Below, one piece after another: positions 1-9,204 of a stretch of DNA of 64,000 bases (the stretch's first letter is position 1; each line of letters opens with the position of its first letter). Position numbers and translations under genes: made by a program. Source of the DNA: Spirometra erinaceieuropaei (lineage: Eukaryota > Platyhelminthes > Cestoda > Diphyllobothriidea > Diphyllobothriidae); the NCBI GenBank assembly GCA_902702965.1, contig CACRXP010000002.1:1640512-1704511 (forward strand), given 5' to 3'. The notes under the pieces are model-generated. The model saw nothing but the letters and a program-made list of their open reading frames with translations, was not told the origin of the DNA and ran no database searches.

Positions 1-47
1 TAGTTTTTGCAGGCGGCCGAAAAGAAGTTCGTTCAAAATCTGGCAGC

Positions 48-855
48 TCAAGTTTTCATAACTCTGTTGCGCAAGGTAGCTTTGGGCCCGTGTGCAGTTC
101 TGACACCTAGTCCTGCAACAATGCGTTCGGTCGCCTCTGGCACGTCCCTGATGTACGGCAGGTCATGCCACGCTATAGATGCTGTCTGCGGATTCGTCCT
201 CCGGGGGCAAACGTATGAGCATTGGTTTACGAACATCTCCGGATAGCCTTTCCGCATAAACTGGTCGCGGGGATATCGGGTCTTGCGGGCTTTTTTCCCC
301 GAGTTGCTGCAATGTGTCCGAATCCGTTTGAAGAATATTTTCACTCGGCTTCCTTTGTGAGCCACAGTACAGTTGCTGTGAAAACTGAGAAGCCGCGTGG
401 TGTTCGTCAACTTCCTGTAGACCGTTGCATCTATTTCGTCGTTGGGACTTCGCCGAGCGGGAACATCAAAGAAGAACAGCTACTGCTCCTTTTCTTCTTC
501 CATCGTGAATTATATATCACGGAAGACTGAGTTGAGTAGATTATAGAAATCCTGCAGTATGTTCTCCTTGACGATGACAAACGTGCAGTTCACGTAATGA
601 CGCCGGAAGTTCGGGGCTTGCTCGTTGAAGGTAATGCTTTCCAGTTCTTGTAGGATCTTTTCTACCACTTAACCGAAGAGTGGGAAACCCACTGGAGTTT
701 CCTTGATCTGTTCATACGTTTCTTCCACAAAAGTGAAGTAGGAATTTTGACAAAATTCGAACAGCCTGATGAGGTGATGAATTTTGGGCAGACTCTGAGT
801 TTCGTGGTATGACAGAGCTTCAGGAGCTGAAGGATTTGGGCGTGTCCAAGACGTC
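48..855 (-). pseudogene. Penelope-like element fragment, RT C-terminal part (PLE-A0)
   Basis: Minus-strand translation matches the neighbouring PLE at 856-3483 in order. It runs from the TYFTF-like block through the (I/V)YEQ(I/V)K block, a degraded YVDD (reads YVNC), the LDV block, the cysteine/histidine-containing linker and the AHGPKATLRN block before the nuclease. Only 48-410 stays open (120 codons); upstream there are in-frame stops, for example where the (S/P)ISGF glycine block should continue. The GIY-YIG nuclease is absent because the fragment stops near 48. Its 5' end at about 855 corresponds to A1 position about 2205, so it is 5'-truncated and joined head-to-head to A1. The family is clear; activity is excluded by stops and the lost catalytic aspartates. 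Confidence 0.8.
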
Positions 856-3483
856 TTGGACCTCTTGGATTCGAGTAGGAATCCGAAACGTCAGGCTAAT
901 AAAGCTCTTGTCCCGGTGATCGTGTCTCCTTCTTCAAGACTACTTCCTGGGACTCGGCTATTCGCTTCTATTGGCAATGTATTTGGGCGCGATGCGGTCC
1001 GATCGGCCCGGCGATGGGAAACTTTCGCCCTTCGGGAGGCCTCTACGTATTCGCAGATCCGGTTTCTGCACAGGTGTCTCGACAATAATGTGTTACCGAA
1101 ATGTGTTTCATACAAGCCACCGGTTAACACGGATTTGGCGAGACGAGCAGTATTTCAGCACGGCAGAAGGATGATCCGTGTGCTCCTCCAAGATTGCCAC
1201 GCGAGACTTCGTAAGTACCGTCAAAGGATTGACCAAGAAAAGACCAGATGCTGTGAGTTCATGGGTGAAATCGGCACGAATCTGCTCCGGCGGAGGATAG
1301 CTGAACAAGCCCGCGAACAGAGCACGATACGCAACGCAGCACTGGAGAACAAATTTCGAAAGCTGCCCAATCCAACGTCGCCCAGAAACGACAAACGGGT
1401 GCACAACCTGTCATCAAAGGAGCTGACGAAGGATCAGATGCAGGTTTTACGGCACGAAGCTTCATTTAACACGGCTGACGCCAAACCTGTTAACATGATT
1501 GCAGCAGTGGAATCAATCCTTTGTCAGACGGAGGCAACGGAGGAGACTAAGAACCTCATCCGACACCAAGTGTCGTCTCTCCTGATGGCCCACAGGCCGC
1601 GGGAAGTGCTTTCCAAGGTCGAACGTGATGCGCTTAGAGAACTCAAGGCCGACAAAGACCTGGTCATCGTGCCAGCGGACAAAGGACGCGCCACAGTTGT
1701 ACTGGACAGGACAGACTACCTTCAAAAAGCCAAAGGTTTACTGGAGGACCGACAGTTCTATGTCCCATGTGCAACGAACCCTTTAAAGGCGCTGACACGC
1801 GAAATTAATGCTACGTTGTTGGCCTTGGAGAACTCAGGTGCAATAACACCGACCGACAGACGCATGGCGAGACCCCAAGATACGGCTTTGGCCCGATTCT
1901 ATGGCCTCCCTAAGGTGCACAAAGACGGTGCTCCTCTCCGACCCATCGTGTCGCTCAAAGGGACTCCAACGTACGGACTGGCTAAGTGGCTGTTCTGGCG
2001 TCTCAATTTCCTGACCGCAGAGTCAGACACCACGGTCTCTTCGTCGGCACAATTCCTGGAGAAACTCAAAGGGGTAAGCATCCATCCAAATGAGGTCATG
2101 GTATCTTTTGATGTTACATCCCTTTTTAGTTCTATTCCTCAGGACCTGGCGATCGAGACAATTGAACTGCTACTACAAAGCAAATACGATGAAACGGAGA
2201 ACCGTCTTGGACACGCCCAAATCCTTCAGCTCCTGAAGCTCTGTCTCAGGACGTACTTCACGTTCGACGGGACAATCTACGAACAGGTGAAGGGAACACC
2301 AATGGGTTCGCCGATTTCGGGATTCATCGCCGAGGCGGTCCTGCAACGGTTAGAGTCGCTGGTCTTCCAACACCGAAGACCGAAATTCTGGGCCCGGTAT
2401 GTGGATGATACCTTCGTCGTCATCGAACGGGATCAGGTGTTGACATTCCAAGAACATCTCAACGCCGTCTTCCCGGACATTCAATTTACGATGGAGGAGG
2501 AAGAGAACAACCAGCTAGCCTTCCTGGATGTCCTCGTATGCCGCAAGGATTGTGGTGGACTAAAGACCAAAGTGTTCAGGAAAGCGACAAATACGATGCA
2601 AGTACTGAACTTCAACAGTAACCACCCAATCAGCCACAAACGCAGTTGTGTAAGGACGCTCTATCGGCGTGTCGAAACGCACCGCAGTGAGCCGGAAGAC
2701 AAAATTGCTGAACTACAATACCTCCGACGGGTCTTCAAAGCCAATGGCTACCCGCGCAACTTCGTCGACCGGTGCATACGCAAAAGGGACGAAAGGCCTA
2801 ACCGCACGGACACCAAATCTTGGCGGACACTTCCGTATGTCAAGAACGTTTCGGAAGCTGTCGGCCGCCTTCTCGCACCACTTGGGGTTGGGGTGGCACA
2901 CAGACCGGACGCAACCATCAGGCGTCTGATCATGAAACCGAAAGACCCACTGCCACGGCTAGAAACGTCTGGAGTCGTTTATCGGATCTGGTGCAGTTGC
3001 GGACAAAGCAACTACGTCGGAGAAACCGGAAGACAGCTCCGAACGAGAATGGCCGAACACGCGGCAGCGGTGCGCAGAAATGACGCCAGCTCTCAAGTTG
3101 TAGCTCATTCGACGAGATCCGGCCACACATTTAAATTCGATGAGGCCGAAATTCTCGCAAGAGGTGACAAACGCGTGAGCCGGGAGCTACTGGAATCATG
3201 GTTTACTGGCCCCCAGTCCATCAACAAGTGCAACGATCTTCCCATTCAATACAGCGTGCTGAGACTTCGTCTAGGCGGAGTAATTGGCCACGCGGGGAGC
3301 GCACTGGTGAACACTCTTCCCAACACCCGGGTCAACGCGTCAGATGGTCGAGCAATCATCACGCCAACATCCAACACACGTGATGAAATTGCAGCAATTA
3401 TCGACTCGAATGTCGGCCATCAAGCAATAATCACATCAAGTGTGACAATCCCGGATGAAGGGGGGAGCCGTGAACGTTCATAG
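856..3483 (+). CDS. Penelope-like retroelement protein: reverse transcriptase + GIY-YIG endonuclease (PLE-A1)
   Basis: One uninterrupted frame of 875 codons, the best-preserved gene here. Residue numbers count from the TTG at 856. ADKG block at about 274-277; RT motif around FYGLPKVHKDG (348-358) followed by RPIVS; motif A SFDVTSLF with Asp at 419; GTPMGSPISGF at 480-490; catalytic YVDD at 515-518; LDV block at about 558. After a linker comes a GIY-YIG nuclease: VVY at 707-709, YVG at 720-722, an Arg/Glu pair in RTRMAEH, and Cys713, Cys715, His751 and His757 as likely zinc ligands. PLE proteins copy element RNA at a nuclease-cut target. The frame is open into the 5' pseudo-LTR and junction; the first ATG is at 1171, yet PLE-like residues precede it, so the true start is uncertain. 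No internal stop, so possibly recently active. Confidence 0.9.
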   Translation: MDLLDSSRNPKRQANKALVPVIVSPSSRLLPGTRLFASIGNVFGRDAVRSARRWETFALREASTYSQIRFLHRCLDNNVLPKCVSYKPPVNTDLARRAVFQHGRRMIRVLLQDCHARLRKYRQRIDQEKTRCCEFMGEIGTNLLRRRIAEQAREQSTIRNAALENKFRKLPNPTSPRNDKRVHNLSSKELTKDQMQVLRHEASFNTADAKPVNMIAAVESILCQTEATEETKNLIRHQVSSLLMAHRPREVLSKVERDALRELKADKDLVIVPADKGRATVVLDRTDYLQKAKGLLEDRQFYVPCATNPLKALTREINATLLALENSGAITPTDRRMARPQDTALARFYGLPKVHKDGAPLRPIVSLKGTPTYGLAKWLFWRLNFLTAESDTTVSSSAQFLEKLKGVSIHPNEVMVSFDVTSLFSSIPQDLAIETIELLLQSKYDETENRLGHAQILQLLKLCLRTYFTFDGTIYEQVKGTPMGSPISGFIAEAVLQRLESLVFQHRRPKFWARYVDDTFVVIERDQVLTFQEHLNAVFPDIQFTMEEEENNQLAFLDVLVCRKDCGGLKTKVFRKATNTMQVLNFNSNHPISHKRSCVRTLYRRVETHRSEPEDKIAELQYLRRVFKANGYPRNFVDRCIRKRDERPNRTDTKSWRTLPYVKNVSEAVGRLLAPLGVGVAHRPDATIRRLIMKPKDPLPRLETSGVVYRIWCSCGQSNYVGETGRQLRTRMAEHAAAVRRNDASSQVVAHSTRSGHTFKFDEAEILARGDKRVSRELLESWFTGPQSINKCNDLPIQYSVLRLRLGGVIGHAGSALVNTLPNTRVNASDGRAIITPTSNTRDEIAAIIDSNVGHQAIITSSVTIPDEGGSRERS
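866..972 (+). repeat. 5' pseudo-LTR of PLE-A1
   Basis: A 107-bp direct repeat of 3571-3677, differing at 6 positions by eye (about 94% identity). PLEs are known to carry such pseudo-LTRs arising from tandem insertion. This copy starts exactly at the stem II position of the hammerhead-like motif seen whole in the 3' copy, so it lacks the CTGANGA-like core. It lies inside the open frame of PLE-A1. Confidence 0.85.
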
Positions 3484-3510
3484 GTATGCGGTAGCATGGC
3501 TACTGCATCC

Positions 3511-3518
3511 TATAAATA
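3511..3518 (+). promoter_or_regulatory. TATA-like box in PLE-A1 3' region
   Basis: TATAAATA lies 28 bp after the ORF stop and 53 bp upstream of the hammerhead-like core. PLE-A2, B1 and B2 have similar boxes at similar places (24853, 45601, 47334). Promoter function is inferred only from this recurrence. Confidence 0.35.
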
Positions 3519-3559
3519 CCGCAGCCCCTTGTGCAACAACCACCCGTTTCTGCTCTTTT

Positions 3560-3601
3560 GTCTTTGATGATGGATTTGAGTAGGAATCCGAAACGTCAGG
3601 C
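3560..3601 (+). ncRNA. Hammerhead-ribozyme-like motif in PLE-A1 3' pseudo-LTR
   Basis: Read against the hammerhead layout: stem I strand GTCT (3560-3563) can pair with AGGC (3598-3601) through three Watson-Crick pairs and one G-T. The core TTGATGA (3564-3570) differs from CTGANGA at C3. Stem II GGATT (3572-3576) pairs with AATCC (3585-3589). GAA (3590-3592) is followed by ACGT (3593-3596), giving a two-pair stem III without a loop, and the cleavage-position C is 3597. Deviations are C3 to T and an extra T before stem II, so this copy may be inactive. Hammerheads in PLE pseudo-LTRs are established knowledge. A self-complementary stem III would need a dimeric fold. Confidence 0.55.
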
Positions 3602-3677
3602 TAATAAAGCTCTTGTCCCGGCGATCGTGTCTCCTTCTTCAAGATTACTTCCTGTGACCCGGCTCTTCGCTTCTATT
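3571..3677 (+). repeat. 3' pseudo-LTR of PLE-A1
   Basis: Direct repeat partner of 866-972 (6 differences in 107 bp). It ends at 3677, where foldback element R1a begins without spacer. The hammerhead-like motif straddles its left edge. Confidence 0.85.
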
Positions 3678-4307
3678 AGTTTTCTAATTGCCGAATAATT
3701 TTGAGCCTGATAGTTCGTTGCATTAGTACTTAGTGATTTCCCTCTACAAGGTGCATGCGTTCCGCGTACAGAAAATCACATATTTTTCTATGCCATTAAA
3801 GAGATATCATACAGAGTCCATAAAATTTTGCAATGAATGCGGACCGTGTTTTACATTTCATGAGGAGCAGTGGTAAACGGCCAGGTACGATGCTATGTGA
3901 ATGGACATTTCGCGGTCTTAAAAAATCTCATAATTAGAAACTTTTTTAAAACCTAATTATACTCCTTCCTTAAGTATAGAATATAAAGAAGACGTGATTC
4001 TCTATTGATTGACTAAAAGAAAGCATATTTTTGCTTATGGTTTCTATAAAATATATTTTAATTTCCACGATCATCTAAAATCGATGGGAAAAATGCATGC
4101 CACTTAAGTAGTCATTTTTTACCGAGTACGCTTTCTACAGGAAATTGAAAAGAAATGCATTTAAAAGCCTAAATCCTGCCGAGTCCTAAATGTTATAAGA
4201 GTATGCCTTAAGATAATCAGTATTACAACCGCGACCAAGTAATCCTTCCTAATCGAAAACGCATTTCAGAATTTCAGCCAACATTTCATGAGATGGGTCA
4301 CACACTG
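3678..4307. mobile_element. R1a foldback element, truncated (right part)
   Basis: Matches the central and right parts of the complete R1 copy at 47672-48663, including the central TCTAATTGCCGAATAAT block and the right terminus ending CACACACTG at 4307, followed by TA. The left ~370 bp is missing and is replaced by the PLE pseudo-LTR, so the PLE block either landed in R1 or deleted its left arm. No coding capacity. Confidence 0.75.
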
Positions 4308-4309
4308 TA

Positions 4310-4458
4310 AAGGGTAAAGACAACAGAGCACTATTCGGCTTCGCTGGGGGGGGGGGTGACTTGCCTTGTGGCCTCCAGCGGGATTGCAGACGAAGTTTCA
4401 TCTTAGAGGTGCCGAGGCGGCGATCGATCTGTCCAGCAATGGTGGGAGACGAGCCGAT
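4310..4458. other. Non-coding, no gene recognised; poly-G tract
   Basis: Contains an 11-base G run at 4346-4356. No open frame or RNA gene is supported. Confidence 0.5.
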
Positions 4459-4740
4459 TTACCATGTTTGGTTCACACAGCAAATGACCAGGATATTAAC
4501 CAACAACAACAACAATGGGTAGAGCCGCAGGGATCCTAATGTGCGCGACAAATGCGAGCAACTGGGTCTGCCACCGCATCCCGAAATGTTGGCATTTGTG
4601 ATGGTGCTCATTCCAATAACGCCTGCCAGAATCCGATTTGGCCCCCGTGTTGGTCCAGCGAATCTACCACGTGGTCCGTTTGGGGGGGAGGAGTACACAC
4701 AAGCCAGGAATCGCGTCAGTGACAGTTGATAAACCGATGT
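4459..4740. repeat. Repeat R7, copy 1
   Basis: About 250 bp aligns in the same orientation with 16990-17230. Shared blocks include ACCAACAACAA, CAACTGGGTCTGCCACC, TGTTGGCATTT and GTTGGTCC. Divergence is clear, with several indels. Frames on the minus strand stay open in both copies but share no recognisable domain, so I treat it as a dispersed repeat of unknown class. Confidence 0.65.
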
Positions 4741-5139
4741 AGGACAGAATAAGCAAGGCGTGTTGGATGGAGCTTCGTCGCTACCAGGGGGTCCGAATAC
4801 AAGGGTGGGGATCATCTTTGAGACTTTTATCATCGCAATAACTGCCTGTTGTAAACAATCATCTTACTATGCTGTGGAGGGGAAAGAAGTAAGAGACAGT
4901 AAAAATAGAGAGAGAGAGGCATGCGAATTAAACATCCTAAAGGAGTGATATCCCTTTTTTAAATAAAAAATGACGGGAGATCAGACAAACAATGAACGGG
5001 GAGTACAAGCGTCTGAAATCAAAGGGTTAATGGCTGAATCCCCACGCACGACGGGCAGCAGCAAACAATTGTCTTCAGAAAGGACGTTGGCTCATCGTTC
5101 AGACCAGCAGATTCCTCAACTCGACCATCTGACAAAGTA
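4741..5139. other. Intergenic, no gene recognised
   Basis: Short GA-rich stretch near 4905-4918 and A/T-rich sequence to 4980. No domain, RNA gene or second copy was recognised. Confidence 0.4.
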
Positions 5140-5300
5140 GGCAGAAGGGCATTACCGGAAAAGACAAAGGAGACTAGGATGGCCGTTTCTGGATGGCAAG
5201 CCGTCATCAGCCAGCCATACCCAACTCCGAACCATGCACCTCCAGAGGATAGAACTCGCGATCTGCCGGTTAGAAACTCAAGGCCCTAACCACTGAGACA
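5140..5300 (-). mobile_element. tRNA-derived SINE (SINE-1), minus orientation
   Basis: On the minus strand a tRNA-like head with an A-box-like CTCAGTGGTTAGGGC and a B-box-like GCGAGTTCTATCC is followed by a tail ending in CCTTTGTCTTTTCCGG. The same tail follows a different tRNA-like head at 50612-50760 and recurs near 63560 and 63865. Shared tail plus pol III-like head is the SINE signature. It is non-coding and would rely on a LINE for copying. Confidence 0.6.
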
Positions 5301-5400
5301 CTGGCTTTCTGTCCCATCGATTGCGATGGAATGTTTTAACGAAGGTAGCGGGCCACACATTTCAGTCTGCCTTGTCTTTGTTTGTAAAGTCATTGTGCAT

Positions 5401-5515
5401 TTATCAGGTGCCGCTGTGCGACTGCTGGCAGGGCTCCAGAAAGAGAGAGAGAGCCCCAAGGCACAAGGGGACGACTGAGTTCCGCAACGCGATCGGTGCG
5501 CGACCCTCTACCTGA
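5401..5515 (+). repeat. SINE-associated repeat (pair with 50476-50590)
   Basis: Shares CCGCTGTGCG.CTGCTGG, a GAGAGAG tract, AAGGCACAA and TGAGTTCCG with 50476-50590, same orientation. Part of the block (ACAACGGAAC...GTTCCGTAA) also occurs near 62236. Class not determined. Confidence 0.5.
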
Positions 5516-5689
5516 GAAATTATCCGTAAAAATAACTGTTAATGCAATATACTATACAGCATAGGAAGCATTTTCGGCGATTACCTTACAGATGGCCCAG
5601 ATGCTGAAATTTAAGAAATTCGCATTTATATTACGGAAATCTGAGACAAATTGAGTCCTAGCAAGTGCTTTTTAACACATGTCGCATAA

Positions 5690-5917
5690 GTACATGCAGC
5701 ATATGTTGGATGTAGTGATACAAATGGCCTGTGTAAGGGAGCACACCTCGTCCTCAGATAAGTTCTCTGACGCAAGGAATCCCATATGAGTGTGCTGTGT
5801 AACTTCCTCATTGCCTGGACTTTCTGAAGAACTCCATAAATTGATATAGAAAGAGGGCACTTTTGTAATGGCCTCCGGACATTTTTTAGACATTTTTAAA
5901 AACAGCATATGGAAATA
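5690..5917. repeat. Repeat X, copy 1 (left of R1b)
   Basis: About 230 bp directly repeated at 6908-7140, sharing CCCATATGAGTGTGCTGTG, GAACTCCATAAATTGATAT and AACAGCATATGGAAATAC. This copy is cut at its right end by R1b at the TA at 5916-5917. On the minus strand both copies stay open for about 75 codons with similar peptides (for example SFYINLWSS and VTQHTHMGF), but I recognise no family. Confidence 0.75.
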
Positions 5918-6907
5918 CAGTAGATGTGCTAACTCATTAAAAGTCAACCAAAATTTCGAAATGCGTTCTCGTTTCGAAAAGATAAATTAAGTAGTGTTGT
6001 AAAACTAATCGTGATGCAGCATAAATCTATAATTATTCAGTTACCTCAGGGTGTCGGCTTTCGAAAGAACTTATTTTCGGCTGCATGCAAGATCTATACT
6101 CTGCAAAAATGTCTACTTAAGTAGCATGCAATTTTCTCATTGGTGTTCGATGCCTTTGAAAATTCAATTATATTTCATGGAAAACATGCTAAGATATTCA
6201 TTCTTTTATTTATTCTGTAGAAAATCACGTCTTCTTCCAATTTCATACTCGAAAGAAGAGTATAATTCGGTTTTAAAAGGTTTATAATTGTGAGATTTTT
6301 TAATACCGTCAAATGGCCGTTCATGAAACGTCATGTATCTGCATTTACGAATGTGGCTTGTAAAGTTAACAATATTGCTCAAATCCATTGCCTAATTTTA
6401 TGAACCTCATATGCTCTCCTCTTAACACCGTAGAGAAATTCATGCAATATTGTTTACTTTACAAGCCACATTCGTAAATGCAGATACATGACGTTTCATG
6501 AGCGACCATTTAACGGTATTAAAAAATCTCACAATTAGAAATTTTTTAAAACCGAATTATACTCTTCTTTCGAGTATAAAATTGGAAGAAAACGTGATTT
6601 TCTACAGAATAAGTAAAAGAATGAATATTTTTATGCACGTTTTCCATGAAGTATAATTGAATTTTCAAGGACATCGAAAGTCAATGAGAAAAGTGCACAC
6701 TACTTAAGTAGTCATTTTTTGCAGAGTATAGATCTTGAATGCAGCCGAAAATAAGTTCTTTCGAAAGCCGACACCCTGAGGTAACTGAATAATTATAGAT
6801 TTATGCTGCATCACGATTAGTTTTACAACACTACTTAATTTATCTTTTCGAAACGAGAACGCATTTCGAAATTTTGGTTGATATTTCATGAGTTAGCACA
6901 TCTACTG
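5918..6907. mobile_element. R1b: complete 990-bp foldback (long-TIR) element, TA target site
   Basis: Begins CAGTAGATGTGCTAACTC and ends with its reverse complement GAGTTAGCACATCTACTG, bounded by TA at 5916-5917 and 6908-6909. The two halves are inverted copies almost to the centre: about 470 bp per arm around a loop of about 60 bp near 6370-6440. The empty site survives in repeat X copy 2 (near 7135, reading GGAAATACTGC), supporting insertion at TA. TA duplication with CAGT...ACTG ends is typical of Tc1/mariner-type transposons, but there is no transposase frame, so it is non-autonomous. Confidence 0.8.
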
Positions 6908-7140
6908 TATATGCAGCATAGCTTGGATTTAGCGATACAAATGACCTGTGTAAGGGAGCGCACCACGTCTTCAGATAATTTCTCTGACGAATGAAATCCC
7001 ATATGAGTGTGCTGTGTAACTTTTTCATTGCCTGGACTTTCTGGAGAACTCCATAAATTGATATAGAAAGAGGGTATTTTTATAATGGCCTTCGGATATT
7101 TTTTAAGCATTTTTAAAAACAGCATATGGAAATACTGCAT
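6908..7140. repeat. Repeat X, copy 2 (right of R1b)
   Basis: Direct repeat of 5690-5917. Here the sequence runs through the R1b insertion point uninterrupted, so it preserves the empty site. Confidence 0.75.
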
Positions 7141-8510
7141 TGTTTGGTTCAAAAGGGTGAAATACCTACCTTCTGTTTTATGAATAGAGCACCGTTATGA
7201 AAATACTAAAATTTTCTGCATTGGGCAATGAATTTAAATTTTTGTCCAGTGAAAGAAAATGAATGCTGATAGCAGGAAGCCCACCATTTGTTGAGAAGGC
7301 AAAAACTGCTCAGGGTGTTCTTCAAGTGCGACTCTCGGGGCATGAATATTTGATAACCTTTATTGCGCAAAGCAAATAAGGCACGAAGGTCGCCAATTTG
7401 ACTTTTTGCCCTGACGTTTGCCAGTTTAATTTAATTGGGTAGCCGGAAACTTTAAAGGCCACCTCATCAAAAGATAGGACGCAGTTTCGTGACTTAGGCA
7501 TTAGTCTAAAAAGGAGTCGGTTTTAGCTGTGGTATTTTTTTTCCTGAAACCTGAATACTGCTGTTCATTGGGCCACCTTCGGTTGCGTGATGAAATGATA
7601 CCAAAGTTTTGTCTGGCGCAGACGTCAAAATACGTACGTCCTTTTGTTCGACAAAAATATCGGCTTTGCGTTCTAAAATGAGAATCCTTTTTGCATATTT
7701 TGGCAACGATATAGAGAAGGGCGCCAATTAACTGTCAGTAGACTGTGGATCGTGCAATACGTGATTTATGGTAAAGGGAGATTTAGGGGTGGGACAGCAG
7801 GCTAGACAGTAAGCTGACAAAATGAAAGAACACACAAGAATTGCCCGGATGTATACCGGAAGTCTTATCCTACGCTATTCTATGTCAAAGGAAATGAGAG
7901 TAGTAATTAGACAATTCACGAAAAGCAAATTTCACAAAATAACGGGTGTTGAGTTAAGGTGTGAGGTCGTGAGAAGTAATCGTTGTCGGCAGTGTAGTTT
8001 CTGCAACAGCCTGCAAAGGTATGTCAGGATAAAACCCCATATGCCACGATCCCCCCTCTATTGACAGTTAAGCTGGGTCCTCCTCTATACCGTTGCACAT
8101 CTTTTTAACAAACGGGTGCCCGGTGGATGCGTAATATAGTCTGAATATTGCCTGACGCAAAAGTCAAAATACGTACGTTGTTTTGTTCAACAAGAATATC
8201 GGCTTTGTCATCTAAAGTAGGAAATCTTTTCGTATCTTTTTAACAAACGGGTGCCTTATGGGTGCGTAATATAGTCATACAGTTAGTATTAGACATTCTG
8301 AAAAAAGTTCCAAATGTTAACTTTTACCATCTTCTAAAGTATCTTATGTGATGTAATCGACGGTTCTATTCAAGCCACCTTTGGAATTCGTGTATTATTG
8401 GCCAAGCTGGCGACATGAACATCCAAGCTACTCGCCTGAGAAGAAGGGTCCTGGCTTAATGCTCCCTGACCTTACATGACGTATTGGCAGTGATGACCTA
8501 TGTCTTGTTC
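7141..8510. other. Non-coding with short internal repeats
   Basis: TCAAAATACGTACGT followed by a TTTTGTTC.ACAA.AATATCGGCTTTG block occurs at about 7625 and again at about 8166. ATCTTTTTAACAAACGGGTGCC occurs at about 8099 and 8235. The pieces look like fragments of one decayed repeat. The open frame 7822-8064 (80 codons) has no recognisable features and is not called. Confidence 0.4.
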
Positions 8511-9165
8511 AGCTATAGAACCACACTGTCATCGGTGTGAGATTTTTGGCCCGATCCCCCAAACTAGACGTAAGTTTTGAGCGTATTTGCAGCCTTGCAT
8601 TAACATGGGTTCCAAATGCCAAAGAACGGGAGATTAGTAGATGAATGAAGGGGGCATTCATCCGCTTCAGAATTAAAGACAGCTTTATAGTCGTGTCTAA
8701 CAAAATATTAAATGCTTGGTTAACGCTTGTCACAACTACGTTTCCACTGTTTCGTGTCATGCGAGCACTGAAACGACACGCCTAAGCATGGAAACATGTC
8801 GTTTAAGTGATCCATTTATATATATGATATATAAATGTTTTGTTTGGCAATAGAACCACGCTGTCAGCGGAGTGAGATTTTTGGCCCGGACTCCGCAAAC
8901 GCGACGTAGGTTTTCGGCATATTTGTAGCCTTGCATTAACATGGGCTCCAATTGCAAAAGAAAGTGAATTTTAGCAAAATATATTTACAATATAATAAGC
9001 ACACTTCCCGTAAGATACGAGATCTCTAATGAGTTAATTACTTTATGCATGCTTTATTGGCGAGATTAGTAGACGGATAAGGGAGACGTCCATCTGCAAC
9101 TAAAGCAGACAGTTTTAAGTCGAGTCTAACAAAATATTAAAGGCTTGGCTAACGCCCGCATCTCA
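8511..9165. repeat. Tandem direct repeat R6 (two units)
   Basis: Unit 1 (8511-8740) and unit 2 (8843-9165) share ATAGAACCAC.CTGTCA, GTGAGATTTTTGGCCCG, GCCTTGCATTAACATGGG, GAGATTAGTAGA and TCTAACAAAATATTAAA. Unit 2 has about 95 bp of extra sequence near 8965-9060. Unclassified; no coding. Confidence 0.7.
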
Positions 9166-9204
9166 GTCATTAATGGCCAAAATGCCATCTTCCAACGTTG
9201 GTTA

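Noticed and set aside
1..47. Possible R1 scrap at the window edge
   Set aside because: CGAAAAGAAGTTCGTTCAAAA resembles an R1 arm, but it is too short to call.
6320..6345. GAAACGTC in R1b, resembling the hammerhead 3' core
   Set aside because: No CTGANGA upstream and no stem II; part of the R1 arm, so a chance match.
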